From Gorsachius magnificus (Eukaryota > Chordata > Aves > Pelecaniformes > Ardeidae): 64,000 nt of DNA. Where the stretch lies: NCBI GenBank assembly GCA_034008185.1, contig CM067081.1, forward strand, positions 10,725,821 through 10,789,820. Reading direction: 5' to 3'. The notes beneath the pieces are model-generated. The model worked only from the letters and a program-made list of their open reading frames with translations, was not told where the DNA came from and did no database searches. The stretch's first letter is position 1. The number at the start of each line of letters is the position of its first letter. Shown here piece by piece: positions 41,315 to 54,535 of this stretch. A program made the position numbers and the translations under genes.

Positions 41315-43740
41315 AAAAAGTTAACCTTAAATTTAATATCCATTCTATTTAGGAACAAACTTAATGCTAAATATGTTTTTAGTGGTATCACTAAACTAAT
41401 AATTTACAGTGAGTTTTCAAATGGCTCAAGACACCTACTTGTGGGTAAGTGACCTGAGCCCTGGTTCTCCACTGACTATAATAGGAATACAGAATTCTAG
41501 CTTACATATTGACTGTTTCATTTAAGCACTTTGCTATGCTGAGTCCTATTTCAAACTGGATTGTATCCTTACACCTTAGGCAGATTCCAGTAGAATTGGA
41601 AGGTTTCAGAAAGTCAAATATTAGAGTCCCTCCTCTTTGTTTTTTTCATTAGCTTTAGGCGGGTAAAAAAAGACTCTGCCAGCAGAATTACACACAATTT
41701 AAAAGCACAAAACAATTATTTATTGACTAACAGATAAAAAAGTTAGCTGATATTTAACTTTTGATGCTCACCAATCCTGACAAAGCTTTTAAAGAATTAA
41801 CCTGGCAACTATCAGACAGGCAGGGAAGGGTTGTCCTCTGCACCTTCTTGGAAGGGACCTCATTGGGGCTGAGTCGGCATCCGCCACCAATCCCATCAAC
41901 ACTGATGACACCATGACTTGACCTAACCCAGTGCTTCCTGACTAGTCCCAGTTAGACCAACTAGTCTCACCAGCATTCCTGAGGGAGCTGTGGAAACTTG
42001 GTTTTTTTCTCCTTTTTTTTTCCTGTTGGACATTTGCCTGTTGATACTTTCCATCTTGAACCCTTAAGCCAATTCCAACCTGCCATCACCAGTCCTAGCT
42101 CTGCCCATGATTTTACTTTTCTTATCTCTCTACAGACTTTCTCTCTCAACTGAGCCAAGATCATGCAGCAATCTGATGATGTACCATATCACAGCTGGAT
42201 CTTTCATCCCTGATAGACAGACAGCTAAACTCCTAGGGATGGGGGCAGTTTATAACAGGGTTACAGAGAAACAGTTACAGGGTGCCTAATTCTGGAGGTT
42301 CCTAATAAACATTCAATCTACAAAGTTACACAATTCAAAAACTCTGTCTGAAAGGTACCTAACTTTAGAAACCTGTCCATGAGCAGAAATACCCTTGTGT
42401 GGACAGCTAGGCTCCTAGAATTCCATTCAATAGCATAAATATAGGTTTCCATTGTCCTTCTCAATTTACAGACATAGCCAGTGCATCCAAAGGAAGATAT
42501 CAAATATGCCATAGGGCACTACAACATTGGAGAGGAGAAAGCTGAAGTTGCAGGGGAACCTACAGCATCTCAAATGCCACTAGGCACCTTGGTGGGACAA
42601 CTGAACCAAATCCTAAGATCTGGGATTCATCTCACCTGCTTTTAGATATCAACGATATTGACATCCGTATCTGAGTGTTTAACTGAGAGAAAGATGCACT
42701 TTTAGAATAAAAATCCTCTAATTTCTCTTAGGTATCTACCTTAAGGTGATATGAATCGTATCCTATAAATGCCTATTTTTTCTCATGTGATTACTTAAGA
42801 CAGGTTATAAGACTAGGTCAGATATGATGTTGACACTGCAAACTTCTAAATTAAGTGAAATTAAGCCACCTATTTAATTGCAATGCAGAGAGGAGGCAGA
42901 CAAAGAACAAAGTTCCATCTACACTCTGGGAGATGACTTCAGGATTGCAGACAGGGAAAAAGACAAAAAGAGGATACATCTGCTCTCCTTTCTTCCTACT
43001 TAAAAATTATCTTTTAAAAAATACAAGTTTTCTGTTTGTTTTCAGCTGTGGTAACTTCTGATCTGCACATAATTTGGTAATTATTAATTTTGGTTTTGGC
43101 TATTAAGAATTAAAACTGGTTTATAGATTGCATATTATATTTCTGTTCCTTCAAATGTTAACCTTAAGATTTCTGATGGAGAAATTCCTGAATAAAAAGT
43201 TAGTGATTGAGAATGTCCTATGATATTTGCTTAACATTTGTTACTTAAGTAAATTACATACCATATGCACAGAACTTTAGAACAAGAGGCAGAGGAAAAT
43301 ATTTGTGATGATAAGCCAGATCTCATTAGCAGGTTCTCTTTAAATTAGCTATTGGAAAAATGCTAATTATAAAGTCTTTAAAAATTATTGAAAGATAAAT
43401 GCAATTCACTACCTAGATCTTCATTTAATCACATGGATACTAATACTACATCTCATAATAGCACCTTAATTTTCTCCTGTACAATAATTAAGAATAGATT
43501 TGTTACTACTAAGAATTTGTATCACTGGAAAAAGTTGGAAAAGTTGTGTTACTAAGAGAACTATCTTGAGTTCTTATAGAAACCTTTGTCCTCAAATCTG
43601 CACACTGACATCAGAACTCAGATGACTGGTCAAAATTACTGAAATGACAAAATCACAAAATACATGTAATTGGTTATAATGTCTGGCACTGCTCAATCAA
43701 AGCAAATCTGAAGACACAGAATGGTAATCTGAGGGATTTA
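41315..43740. other. AT-rich intergenic DNA, no gene seen
   Basis: No supportable gene. Around 41700-41740 AATTATTTATTGACTAACAG resembles 15645-15665 and in reverse complement holds an AATAAATAATTG core, so an unidentified minus-strand LTR or 3' end is possible. The 42000-42030 stretch is T-rich. Confidence 0.45.
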
Positions 43741-44473
43741 TCACCTTGCCCAACATTCTGCAACATTCTGCCTACTGTAGCCCATGATGCTGTGGGCCTT
43801 CTTAGCCATTGTCAACTTGCCCACCAGGGTACCCAGGTTCTCCTTGGTAAAGCTGCTTTCCAGTTGATTGGCTCCAGCCTGTTGATGCCTGGGGTTATTC
43901 CTCCCCAGGTGCCACACTTGGCATTTCCCATTGTTGACTTTCATGATGTTCTTTTTGGCCAAATTCTCCATCCTGTCCAGGTTGTTTGAAAGGCAGTACA
44001 AGCGTCTAGTGTATCATCCACTGCTGCCAGTTTTACATCATTTGCAAGCCTGCTGAGAGTGCATTCTGTCCCATCATCTAAGTCATCAATGAAGATGTTA
44101 AAAAGTATTGGCACCAGTATCTAGCCTTGGGGTACACAACTACTGACTGTCCTCCAGGTGGAGTTTGTGCAACTGATCATAATGCTTTAAGCCCAGCAGA
44201 TCAGCCACTTTTCAGTCCAACTCACTGCCTACTTATTTAGTCTGTTCTTCATCAGTTTGTCAATGAGGATGTTGTGGGAGAAAGTGTTGAAAGCCTTGCT
44301 AAGGTCAAGAGAAAGAATATCAGCTGCTCTCCCCTCATCCACCCAGCTAGTCATCTCTTCACAGAAGGCTGTCAAGTTGCTCAGGAATGATTTCCTCTTC
44401 ATAAATACATGCTGACTACTCCCAGTCACCTTCTTGTCCTCCGTGCTTTTGGAAATCTCTACAGCTTCCTGAG
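43741..44473 (-). mobile_element. CR1 LINE relic, minus strand, left part
   Basis: Read on the minus strand it carries reverse-transcriptase blocks: a 'DEGRAADILSLDLSKAFNTF' segment (44229-44429), SHNILIDKL, the region of the aspartate motif near 44040-44100 and LGRNNPRHQ (43741-44001). It is old, with frame breaks throughout. It is interrupted at about 44474 by a CR1 copy in the opposite orientation and resumes at about 44796. Confidence 0.88.
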
Positions 44474-44795
44474 ATAGGGAAGAGGAGAGGGAGGTGCTGA
44501 TCTCTTCTTCCTGGTATCCAGTGATTGGACATGTGGGAATAATTCAAACTGTGCCAAGGGCTGTTCAGACTTGGCATTAAGAAGCATTCCTTTAAAGAAA
44601 GGGTAGTCAAACACTGGAACAGGCTTCCTAGAGAGGTGGTCGATGCCCCAAGCCTGTCAGCGTTTAAGAGCCATTTGGGCAATGCCCTTAACAACATGCT
44701 GCAACTTTTGGTCAGCTCTGAATTGGTCAGACAGTTGGACTAGATGATCCTTGTAGGTCCTTTCCAACTGAAATATTCTATTCTATTCTATTCTA
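44474..44795 (+). mobile_element. CR1 3' end nested in another CR1
   Basis: Plus-strand tail of a CR1: 'GGTGCTGATCTCTTCTTCCT', CAAACACTGGAACAGGCTTCC, AGAGAGGTGGTCGATGCCCC, GGACTAGATGATCCTTGTAGG, ending in tandem ATTCT units (about 44775-44795). It has no intact frame. It splits the minus-strand CR1, so it is the younger of the two. Confidence 0.88.
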
Positions 44796-44935
44796 AATAA
44801 TTTCCAGGATTAATTGCTCCATCACCTTCCTAGGGATCTAGATGAGGTTGACCGGTCTGTAGTTCCCTGGATCATCCTTTTTGCCTTTCTTGAAGATACA
44901 AGTGACATTTACTTTCTTTCAGTCTTTCACTAGAA
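44796..44935 (-). mobile_element. CR1 LINE relic, minus strand, right part
   Basis: After the nested copy the antisense RT sequence continues: 'AATTGCTCCATCACCTTCCT', GGTTGACCGGTCTGTAGTTCC and CATCCTTTTTGCCTTTCTTGAAGATA. On the minus strand this is the FKKG...[11 protein letters not shown] region. It belongs just upstream (element sense) of 43741-44473. Confidence 0.85.
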
Positions 44936-47900
44936 GTTCAAGAATTCAAACTAAAATGTTTGGTTTATCTATAGTGACTAAAGCACCAGCATGTATTCAA
45001 AGAGAAATCCCCAGCACAGAGCTGGAGTGGACAGGGACATCAGTAAAGTCTCAAACCATCTGTAGTAATTTTGTGTCCTTTGTCCCATTGCTGTTACTGC
45101 TCATCATAAAACATATGGTTAGAGCAAGTCAGGGCAGGGAGAGTAAAGTTCAACAGAAAAAGTCTGCAAGGTTAATCCGTGAAGCCGAAGACTGGCATGT
45201 CACCCAGCTCAGTTAATTACCAACCCCATCAAAATGCTTAACTAAGACTAGATGGGAAGGCAAAACAAATCGAGGCCCAGCTTTAGTAGTATTTTTAACT
45301 ACAAATAAACAAACACCCAAAAAAATCCAAAGAGCAGTTCTGAAACAGAGCTCATAACTATCACTGATGTTCTGACAGAAAAACCTCACTGAACCTGTAA
45401 AACGGATGTTAATGCCGCCATCCTATCTTTCCCACTGTGTGTTATCTCTGCTTTCTTCACCCCAGTTGTCCAGCAGAAAATTTAGTCCCTGAATCAATAA
45501 CACACTGCTACATTCCTGAAAATGTTTGTTTATAGGCTAAGTACACCTTTAATTATCTTAATTAATTAATTAATTTTCTGCTGCTAGTGCAGTGATGGCA
45601 ATTTAGAGTGACAAAATGCCCTGTTAAAGTATTTTTTGGCATAGAAAGCAATTCCAGAGGAACAGGGAAGCTTCCTCTGGGAATGCTAACTATACGAATT
45701 GTACACATTTTCAGGGTTATCACCATAAACAATCCTCTCCCTTGTCACCAGACATACAGAGATTTAAGCATTTAAATCTAAACAAAATACTGTGACTTTC
45801 AAATCTGCTGAATATCTGTTTTTCCTCTTGATATCTAGTGCTAATCCTCTGAAAATGAGGCTTTTTATAGTAAGTCCTTTAAATCAGAAAGCAGAAGTGG
45901 GATATATCTCCCCGAACATCAGGAGGCAGATATAGTTGTCCATGTATAGTCATCTAGTAACATATGAAGGGTCCTAAGGTATCAGAAACTTCTGCATGGG
46001 GCTGGCAGAAATGTCCCAGGAGTTAGAAGAGGTCTGTGCCCTACTAGACTGATAGCTGAAGGCACAGAAGGGTACACTTGCGCTTCTCAACTGTCAGTAG
46101 ATGTGTTGACAAGTGAGTTCAGACCCAGCTGTCCAGATATCAAACCAAATCTGATTGTCAATGCTCTTCTAGAAGGAGATTAATCTTGTTCTGTAACAGA
46201 GTTAAAAGAGGTGGAATGAATTATACTGTAAAGTATTTCTATCTTTTTCAGGGATTTGGACTACTAATTCAGGCTACATAATTAATATTCAGCCAGCTAA
46301 ATTTAGGAGATACTAATCCCTTTCAGTCAGTTATTCAGAACTTGATTCATCTTCCCTAATGTAAGCATTTCATGTTGTTTGACATACCCCAAGGAACCTT
46401 GCCTGCTCTCCACTTGTTGCTCCAGAAGGACATGGTCTTCCTCAGGCCTCATCTGCCGTTCACACGCAGCTGTCTGGGATATCTCAGAGCCTCACAAATG
46501 GCACCAGTGCCTGCATTTAAGCAACCAAACCTGGTCCCTTTTAGTAGTGCAATGGGAAAACAGTGCTTATCCTCAGTGTATAGAGAATTATTCACCCAAG
46601 CATCTGAAGTCAGCATGATAAATGGAGACAGAATGTGTTGCAGGACTCTGAAAGGTGCTCATGCCCTTGGACTCCCAGGTCTAATCAACTCTCAGAGATC
46701 AGAAAATTACGCGTGACATACTGAGTGCTATCCAAGGAGTCAGAAATCTAAGCAGAACCAGAATTCAGATGTCCTGACTTCCAAACCTCTGTTAAAATAT
46801 GCAGCACTATTTGACATGCAACAGATGCAGATCATTAAAGATCTGCGTGGAGAAGATTTGTATTGATTTCAGCTATAGGTCTAACTCAATATGAGCCATT
46901 CCTTCAAATATAAATACTCACGTTGTACCTTCAAAGGTCCATGAGGCAGCCCTGGAAATATTCCATGCTGTATGATGATTACTCTGTCTTTTTGTTTGCC
47001 TCTTGTCCTGGAGATCAATATTAGAGATTTGCTCTTACAAGTGTTAAGAGCCTGGTTCTTAGTGATTGAATCACTCCATGATAATCTACCCCCTTGAGCT
47101 ATTATAAAAACTGACTTAATAGTGGTGCCTAAATGACATTTGAATATGATGCAGCTGTCTGAACCATATTTTTATAACTACTTTTTGATTGCCAGAAAAA
47201 CAAATCAAATCATTCTTTTACCACTCCCATTACTATGACGAAAAAACACCTCTCTGAAACAAAAACCCAGAAAGCATGGCAAAGAAAAGCTTCTGAAAAC
47301 AGGTGGTTGGTTTTTTGTTTGTTTGTTTTTTTTTTTTAAAACTGGGTGACAGTATCCTTTAAACACCTTTTTTGCCTTTCTTAAGCAAAATTTTGAATGC
47401 ACTGCATTGACATTGTTCTAAAATACTCTTCTCCTAATCAGACTCAAATCCAGATCAATAATGAGAAAAATCATCATTAGTGTCCAAGTCATTATGGGAG
47501 CATGCATTCCCAAATTAATATAAACAAGCATAACTGCTAAGAGTAAAAACTTGGAGAGACTTGTATCAAACTACTTTTGACTAGAAAAAATAGGCCAAAC
47601 TATAAACTGAGGTATCCACCCTGAACACGTTGAGCTGAGACAAGTCCCCTGGAGATAACTGCACTTGTCCCCAAGGACAGTATCAAGGACGTTTTCAAGA
47701 CTAGAATGAAGGCTGCACAGACAAAAAAAAACCAAGCACACATTCAGGGTGCTGTCAAAGCTCACACCCCTGAAACAGTTTGTCTCCATGTTTTTAGCCC
47801 GTTCCGATAAAATCACATGTTGCAGCACACCCAGACAAGCTCTCTGCCAGCACCTCAGAGCGAGTCCATAAGGCAGCTATGTGGGCAGGGTGCTAGTGGC

Positions 47901-48169
47901 AGGTGTAGCATACCATCTGCACAGCCATCTGGAGACCACCCTTCCTCAGGGTACAGACGTAACACCAAGGCCTCATTCTTCTTCCACTGACACAAGAGGG
48001 AATTTCAAATAATTCTATCAAAGTCACTGTCCACCTCCCCTCCATGAAGGTTTCATTGATGAAAACAAGATCAGGGCCCTGACCTAAGCTAGAGAGAAGG
48101 ATGCTCAACACTTGGCTGAATTTTGAGGTTTTCCTGCTAGAGACTGTGATACAGCAGCAAGAAAATAAA
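44936..48169. other. AT-rich intergenic DNA, no gene seen
   Basis: A short (AATT)n run lies at 45557-45575 and a T-rich run at 47317-47336. Open frames of up to 114 codons have no recognisable domain and no codon pattern that I could defend. Confidence 0.5.
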
Positions 48170-48385
48170 ACCTAGCTGACAGAAATAATTCATCAAGCCT
48201 ATTAATAAATATTTAGTACAACCAGGCAAAGTGCCTGGAAAATATGCCTCCAGTGCAAAGCATATTTACAGAATAGCCCCTTAGTTCTAGAAATCTTTTT
48301 CCTGTGAAGGCAATTTCCAGAGTATCATCTTCCATCGGATCCAAAACAGCCTCAAACTTCTTCCTTTCTATTCTGGTCCATCTTT
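48170..48385. repeat. Diverged direct duplication, copy 1
   Basis: It shares with 48771-48975 an ordered series of blocks: CTAGCTGAC, ATTCATCA-GCCTAT-AATAAATATTT, AACCAGG-AAAG, TATGCCTCCA-TGCAAA, and a GGATCCAAAA / AGATCCAAAA block followed by CTTCC. Identity is moderate with several indels. On the minus strand both copies read through a similar stretch (CTGGIFS / CIGGILS ... WLY), so an old repeat or pseudogene fragment is possible. Confidence 0.75.
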
Positions 48386-48770
48386 GATGCAGCATTAATT
48401 AAAATGGGATCACACGATGCAGTCATCTCAAAAACAGCGAGGCTTTCACAGAAAGTAACTCAGATGATGGAACAAGAATAGCAGTTCTTTAGGAGCATGG
48501 ATTTATTTCCCATATATAATATAGTCCAATCTATGATTCCTTTCTTCTGTATTCAGATCCTTTTTAAATTTCTCTGTGATTACAGTAGAGGAAGAAAATG
48601 TAATGAAGAATTCTTACATACAAAACTAATAAAAACTGTAATAAATCCAAAGGTTCTTATCCCATTTTTTTCCATGTCACATGACTTTTCAATTAAGTTA
48701 TCTTATGTCAGTGATGCTGACTCTATGACACAAACACTAGCACCGGCGCACACTACTAGCTATGTCAGTA

Positions 48771-48975
48771 GGATCTAGCTGACTTAAAGCATTCATCAGG
48801 CCTATCAATAAATATTTTAATATAACCAGGAAAGTATGCCTCCAATGCAAAATGTACCTAGAGTAACACCTTATTTCTATAAATCCATTTGCCCTGAATG
48901 TAATTCCCAGACTGTATCTTTCACCAGATCCAAAAAAGGCCACAACACCTTCCCTTCCATTACTCCAGGGCTATT
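48771..48975. repeat. Diverged direct duplication, copy 2
   Basis: Partner of 48170-48385, about 600 bp downstream and in the same orientation. Similarity fades after CTTCCCTTCCATTAC. Its origin, tandem segmental duplication or two insertions of one unknown repeat, cannot be decided here. Confidence 0.75.
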
Positions 48976-51900
48976 GTGGCAGGTGCATCCCACAGGACAT
49001 CCCAGAGACTTATTCCATATGTCATGCAGGACTGAAGAGCACCTTAGAAAGCTCTGGTTTCTGCTCCCCACCCCGCTCACCTGCTGAGATTTTGACCCAC
49101 TAGGGGGTTTTGAACACCCAGACCTCAAAGGCTCTGAAATACTCTGGAAAATGAATGTGATGGGCATGTATATTTCTAAAAGCTGGGCTTCAAGTTATTG
49201 CTTCAAAGCTAGGCAAGAACTTCTACTGTATCTATGTTCAAACAAGAGAGGCTGGCATTTTCATATGGCTGTTCATCCCACCTCTCAAGGGTTGTTTGCC
49301 ACAGGATGACTTATTTTCAGGAGAGGTTCTCTCATTGCACCCACTACAGACTTTAGAGGAATTGTAGTTAAGTAGTTAGTGACAGGTGCCTAACTTCTGA
49401 ATGCAGCAAGATCAGTGAGATGAATCTCCAGTTATTATTAAAATTAGTTTTTTCTAGCAAACTCAGTAACGACTTTCAGGTTTGGTCCTTTGTTATGTAT
49501 AAAGAGGTAGCAGTGATTCTTCACTCACCTAATAGGTATTTTAGACAGTAAACACATAGTTGATGCAATCTTCCCCCTCCAAGTTGATATTCAAAACTAT
49601 CCTTAATTTTTCTTGATTGCTTAGTTGTACTAAATAGCTTTCCAGATCTCTTTAGACTCTCCAGAGTTCATCCAGAATTATTTCTGCACACAGGACCAGC
49701 ATCACAATTTTAAAGAACATTGAGTATTCATCTAATAACCCAGAATATTCTTTTCTCCCTTAGGTAGCTGCTCCATTGTCTCCCAAAATATTTTAAAACC
49801 TGAACCTATGGAAGCTAATTCCCCACTTAAAAGCACTTTATTGATCATAAAGACCTTGGCACATGACAGCCACAAACCCCTTCTAACGTACTAAGCTATA
49901 TTGGCAAATCTGAATGCTGGCTGCTTTATTCTACTTTCTGCTAGTGAATAAACTACATGGGAAAAAAGGGAACGTTTTTGTTAGTATAACTAGAACAACA
50001 CTAAGGGGCTTTGTTGCCTTGGCCAAAGATTGCACCTCATCACGTGCCTGTTTCAAATAGCTGTACAAGTAGGAGGTTGCAATGCAGGCATATACTTAAA
50101 CAGGTAAAGGACAGATGTTTTACTAAGACACAAAATGTTAAGATATTGAGCATCGTCAGTTCCCATGAATAAAGAGATTTGGCCAATTCATATGATGCAT
50201 CTCTGGTTCAGCAAAGCATATAAGTATGTGCTTAACTTTAAGCATGTGGTTAAATCCCACTGAAAACAATAGGAGTTAAATATGTACTTAAAGGCATTAT
50301 TGTAGGAAGACTGGATTACTCACATACTTAAGGGCTTTCTTGTATTAGAACTTCTGGCAACCACAGAATTCCCAATTTCATCTATTGCATATCCGGATTC
50401 AACATTAAAATAGTCAGGCAAAACAGTCACACGAGGTAGCACAGCATACCAAAACTTCACCTGCATCCAGAGGGTAGGTTACACTAATTTTGTTTCAAAG
50501 GGCACGCCTTGTATGTCTTCCAAAAGCTTTATCACAATAGCTAGTGATACTGATTCCAGGAAATTAAAACCTATAAATTTCCTGTCTGGTTAGATGCAAA
50601 CCACCCCCCCCAAACACGTACTAATTAGTTTTATCCATATGCAAATGTTGCAGTTAAGGAGTATGGCTCTGGAAAGTTAATAGCTTAATCAGTGTATCAG
50701 AAGGCTTATGACATCTCCTGCCAGTTTTCTCAAAAATGCATTTCAGGGATATTAATGTTATTACCAGACTGATAAATAGACTTATCCTCTGAGCTCATAT
50801 GAAAGTTTAAGAGGGGGGGAAGTAGAAGAGTAGGCGAATGATTATATTTGGTTTATACACAGGGGGAATCAGGGACTATGCCATGGATCCCCTTGAAATA
50901 AATTGTATTTGCTCTTTTTCCCACTTTTGGCATTTCCAGGTGCCTGTCTGTTTTTAACATCTTCTTCAGCCTCAATAAATTTGTTGAAACAAGACTCTGT
51001 CATACATTCCATGAGTCACAGCTGAAAAATAAAAGAAATCCCTAGTGGGATAAATGCACTTGAGCTGGAGACCAGGAAAAAATGTATTGTTTTTTAAAAT
51101 TGATGGTGATACAGCTTAACAATTTTTTTTCCAAGCTTGTTTTGTTTTGAAACTGTCAGACAATGTTCATTGAATGTTTTGTAAGCAAAACAACTCTCTC
51201 CTAAGGCTATAAAAATAGTACTTTGGAAAAGAGGCACTTTCTTAATGATGATTAAAAGAACCTGCGAACTCAGGGGAATAATTAGTTCACATCAAGCTCT
51301 CAGGCCACATTTTCACCTAAGGAGGTATAAAATATTTGTTGTGCTGATTGCCTGAATCACCTACCCACCAGGACAGACATGGGAGGTCAGGCAGAAATGG
51401 CGTTATCTTCTTATGGGGGCAAACACAGGGCTCAGGCATAGGCATCTATTGTACGCACATTTTTCCTGTTCATGTTAATCCCTTGCAGTCCCTCAAAATA
51501 CCTGCCTGAATCTCTCTTCATATGCCCCCCCACTATCTTATTTTCAGGAATTTATTGAGATAGCAGCATGTGAACTGCACAGATAGACATGAACATTGTG
51601 TATCTTTGCAAAGCTGGGGTAGAACTTTTAGGACTGGAAAGAGTAAATAACAAAAAAACCCTCAAGAACTTGTCTAAGGACAGTTTTGAGGAACTGTTAT
51701 GCAAACAGGTCAGGTTAGACTTTGGCACATAGCACAGTCCCTCTGAAGGCCTAGGGCTGCATGATTATTTGGTCAACACTCTGATTAACTTCAATGGGAG
51801 TGGTGTTTGAGCAGTGTCTGTAGGGTCAGGTCTTAGAACTGGATTTAATTAGTAGTGCCTTATTGTCTAGCCAGAGATGGTTTGATCATTTGTATTCCAG

Positions 51901-54012
51901 TCCTGAGCCTCTAAGAAGCTGACAAATGAGTCCCTCTTTTTTCCTTTCTATTTATCCTATCTTTTACCATAATTTGCAGATGTTTTTTAGCATATTATCC
52001 ATAGGCAACAGTATGCTGGTCTTCATAATCTCTCTTCTGTTTTATTCTCTTTAAATACTAATTCTCATTATTATTTAAGTCTTATTTATTATTTGTTTTA
52101 TCCCTCTGTGCCTCCCACATATTCAGCTGCTTCAGTAGAGTTGCTCCCTCTGTTGCAGAATTACACCAGTCTATTTTCCATTCTCTTTTTTTATCCTAAC
52201 ATATGAAAAAAAAACCAAAACAAAACATTTTGGAAAAGAGTAATTTATTTAAGATCTCCATATATCACAACAGATCTGTAATGGATCACTAACTGCATCC
52301 AAAACACTCACATGAAGTAACACAGTGTGTAACACAATGTATACGGTGCAAATGGACAGGATGTCCCATTGTAACCCCTCTGTGTCACTGGCAAGATTGA
52401 GTTCTGTGAAACAGTGAATTTTAAACACAAAATAATATGAATATGTTTCTTCATAAGAATTTATTATAAAATAAAGGGTAGATTTTCATGACTGTACATC
52501 CAACAAGGCTTGAATATGGCAAGATTCAACAAAATAATTAGTTTTAAAACTTACATAATATCAATATTTTGTCTTTTTCATAAGAATATTGTAAACCTTT
52601 TAAGAAACTCACAGTTGCTCTAGATACCTTATGTCATTCTCTTGAATGTGTGTTTGAACATAGACTGGTTAACTCAGAGGGTTGTAGTAAGTTTGTCATT
52701 CGGGCAGTTGTGACCCCCTTCCTCAGATAAACTCCTTGTGACCTCCAGCCATATATGGCACGTTGTCATGTCGGGCCCATCCAAACACGCAACTATGGGC
52801 CTATCAGAGCACGGAACTGCGCAACCCCTGGCATGCCCCCCTGCGTCCTGCATCAACTGACCCCTCAACTGCAGTCTGTCACCTCCATGCAGACCAGAGC
52901 CTGCCGGGCCACAATGCTTGAGCCATCAACATACATTAACTCTTTCAGTCCCTCACAGTGTGTAGTTATTGCATAATATACCTGTTCCAGCTGGAGCCCC
53001 TGAGGTAACTATAACTTTAATCAGACCAGCTCTTAAACATCAGCTTCAGTGGCCATATACATGCATTTGTTTTTTGCAGATGCTTTTTTTTTTGCAGATG
53101 CTAAAGAGCTGTTGTCAGAAGCCTTTTGCTCAAGTACAGCCAAATTTACACTTGTGGTATTCCTGACCTAGGTCAGTGCCAAAGCTAAGAAGAGATTTGA
53201 ATTCTCATCTCCTTGGAAGAAAATAATCCCATGTAACATTGGGGATGAGTTTCAATGCCAGGTACAGACAATTGACTTCACAATTCTATAGCGTTAGAGT
53301 CTACATGTAAGCCCCAACTGCCATCAATATAAACACCTACACTTGATCAGATAGATGAATCACTTTCTAGACTCCATTGATTGTATTGACTAGAGATGCA
53401 AAACAACTGCCTAAACATATGTTCCTAGTACTATTTAACCCTACATAGAGGCTTACAAACATCTGTACAATCCTGGCAACTATGACACAAGATCTGTGGA
53501 AGACATCTGTCATTGTGGAGTAAAACACGGAGGCCAGCTGATACCCTTAATGTGTTTCAACTGGTATTATATGTCTATGTGCAGACAACTGAATCAAGAC
53601 TTCTATTGGCTATAACCACTGAATGACAGATAAGCTAGGTTTTTGTCTCCAACTCAGAATGAGATATCCAGAACTGGTGTCTTGCATTGCTCAGATTGCT
53701 GCCTATCATGATACGGTAGGAGTGCTGAGACTCGGCCTTTGCATTGGACAGTCATTGTGTTGAAGAATCTCAGCAGATATATCCTGAGTTTCTCCAGATC
53801 TTGTTATCCTGGACTTGGTACTGCATAAACAAAACTGCAGCACGTTTAAGACTTCTCAACTAGCATAACCAAAAATCAACTTTGCAGCCTCAAGGATAAA
53901 GACACAATAGTTAATATGCATCTTTTCCTGCTCTTCTCTCCTTTAACTCCACTGTTGGGGTGGTCTGTCACCAATCAGGAAGGTAAGGCCAGGGAAGGCA
54001 CTGAAGGTGTAC
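48976..54012. other. AT-rich intergenic DNA, no gene seen
   Basis: A long stretch without any supported gene. A locally more GC-rich and CpG-containing piece at 52740-52930 has open frames on both strands (about 64-73 codons) but no recognisable domain. Confidence 0.5.
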
Positions 54013-54017
54013 TGGGT

Positions 54018-54530
54018 TGTCTTAGTTTCAGCTGAGATAGAGTTAATTTTCTTCCTAGTAGCTGGCATAGTGCTGTGTTTGGATTTAGGATGATGTCTTG
54101 GATTTAACGCTTACAAAGTCAAGGATTTTTCTGCTTTCCATACTGCTCTGACAGCAAGGAGGCTGGAGGTGCACAAGAAGCTGGGAGAGGCCACAGCCAG
54201 GACTGATGACCCAAGCTGACAAAGGGGTATTCCAGACTATATGACATCATGCTGAACAAAAAAATGGGGATATTGGCCAGGGGGGCATGGTTGTTGCTCG
54301 GGAACTGTCAGCATCAGTCAGCGGGTGGTGAGCAACTGCATTGTGCATCGCTTGGTTTGTATATTCTTTTATAATTATTATTATTTTCTCTTCCTTTTCT
54401 GTCCTGTTAAATTGCCTTTATCTCAACCCATGAGTTTTACCTTTTTTCTGATTCCCTCCCCCACCCCATTGCGAGGGAGTGAGTGAATGGCTGGGTGATG
54501 TTTAGCTGCCTGCCAGGTTAAACCGCAACA
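54018..54530 (+). mobile_element. Solo LTR, older member of the ERVL family
   Basis: It begins TGTCTTAGTTTCAGCTGAGATAG and ends GGTTAAACCGCAACA, 513 bp. The target duplication TGGGT is perfect (54013-54017 and 54531-54535). Compared with the young LTRs it lacks the (GGTC)n run and instead has a GGAGGTGCACAAGAAGCTGGGAG-like segment, as does the split LTR at 8250/15180. No internal retroviral sequence is left, so it arose by LTR-LTR recombination. Confidence 0.92.
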
Positions 54531-54535
54531 TGGGT

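Noticed and set aside
52740..52930. CpG-containing segment as a possible exon or promoter
   Set aside because: No splice-site pair, domain or repeat identity could be supported from sequence alone.
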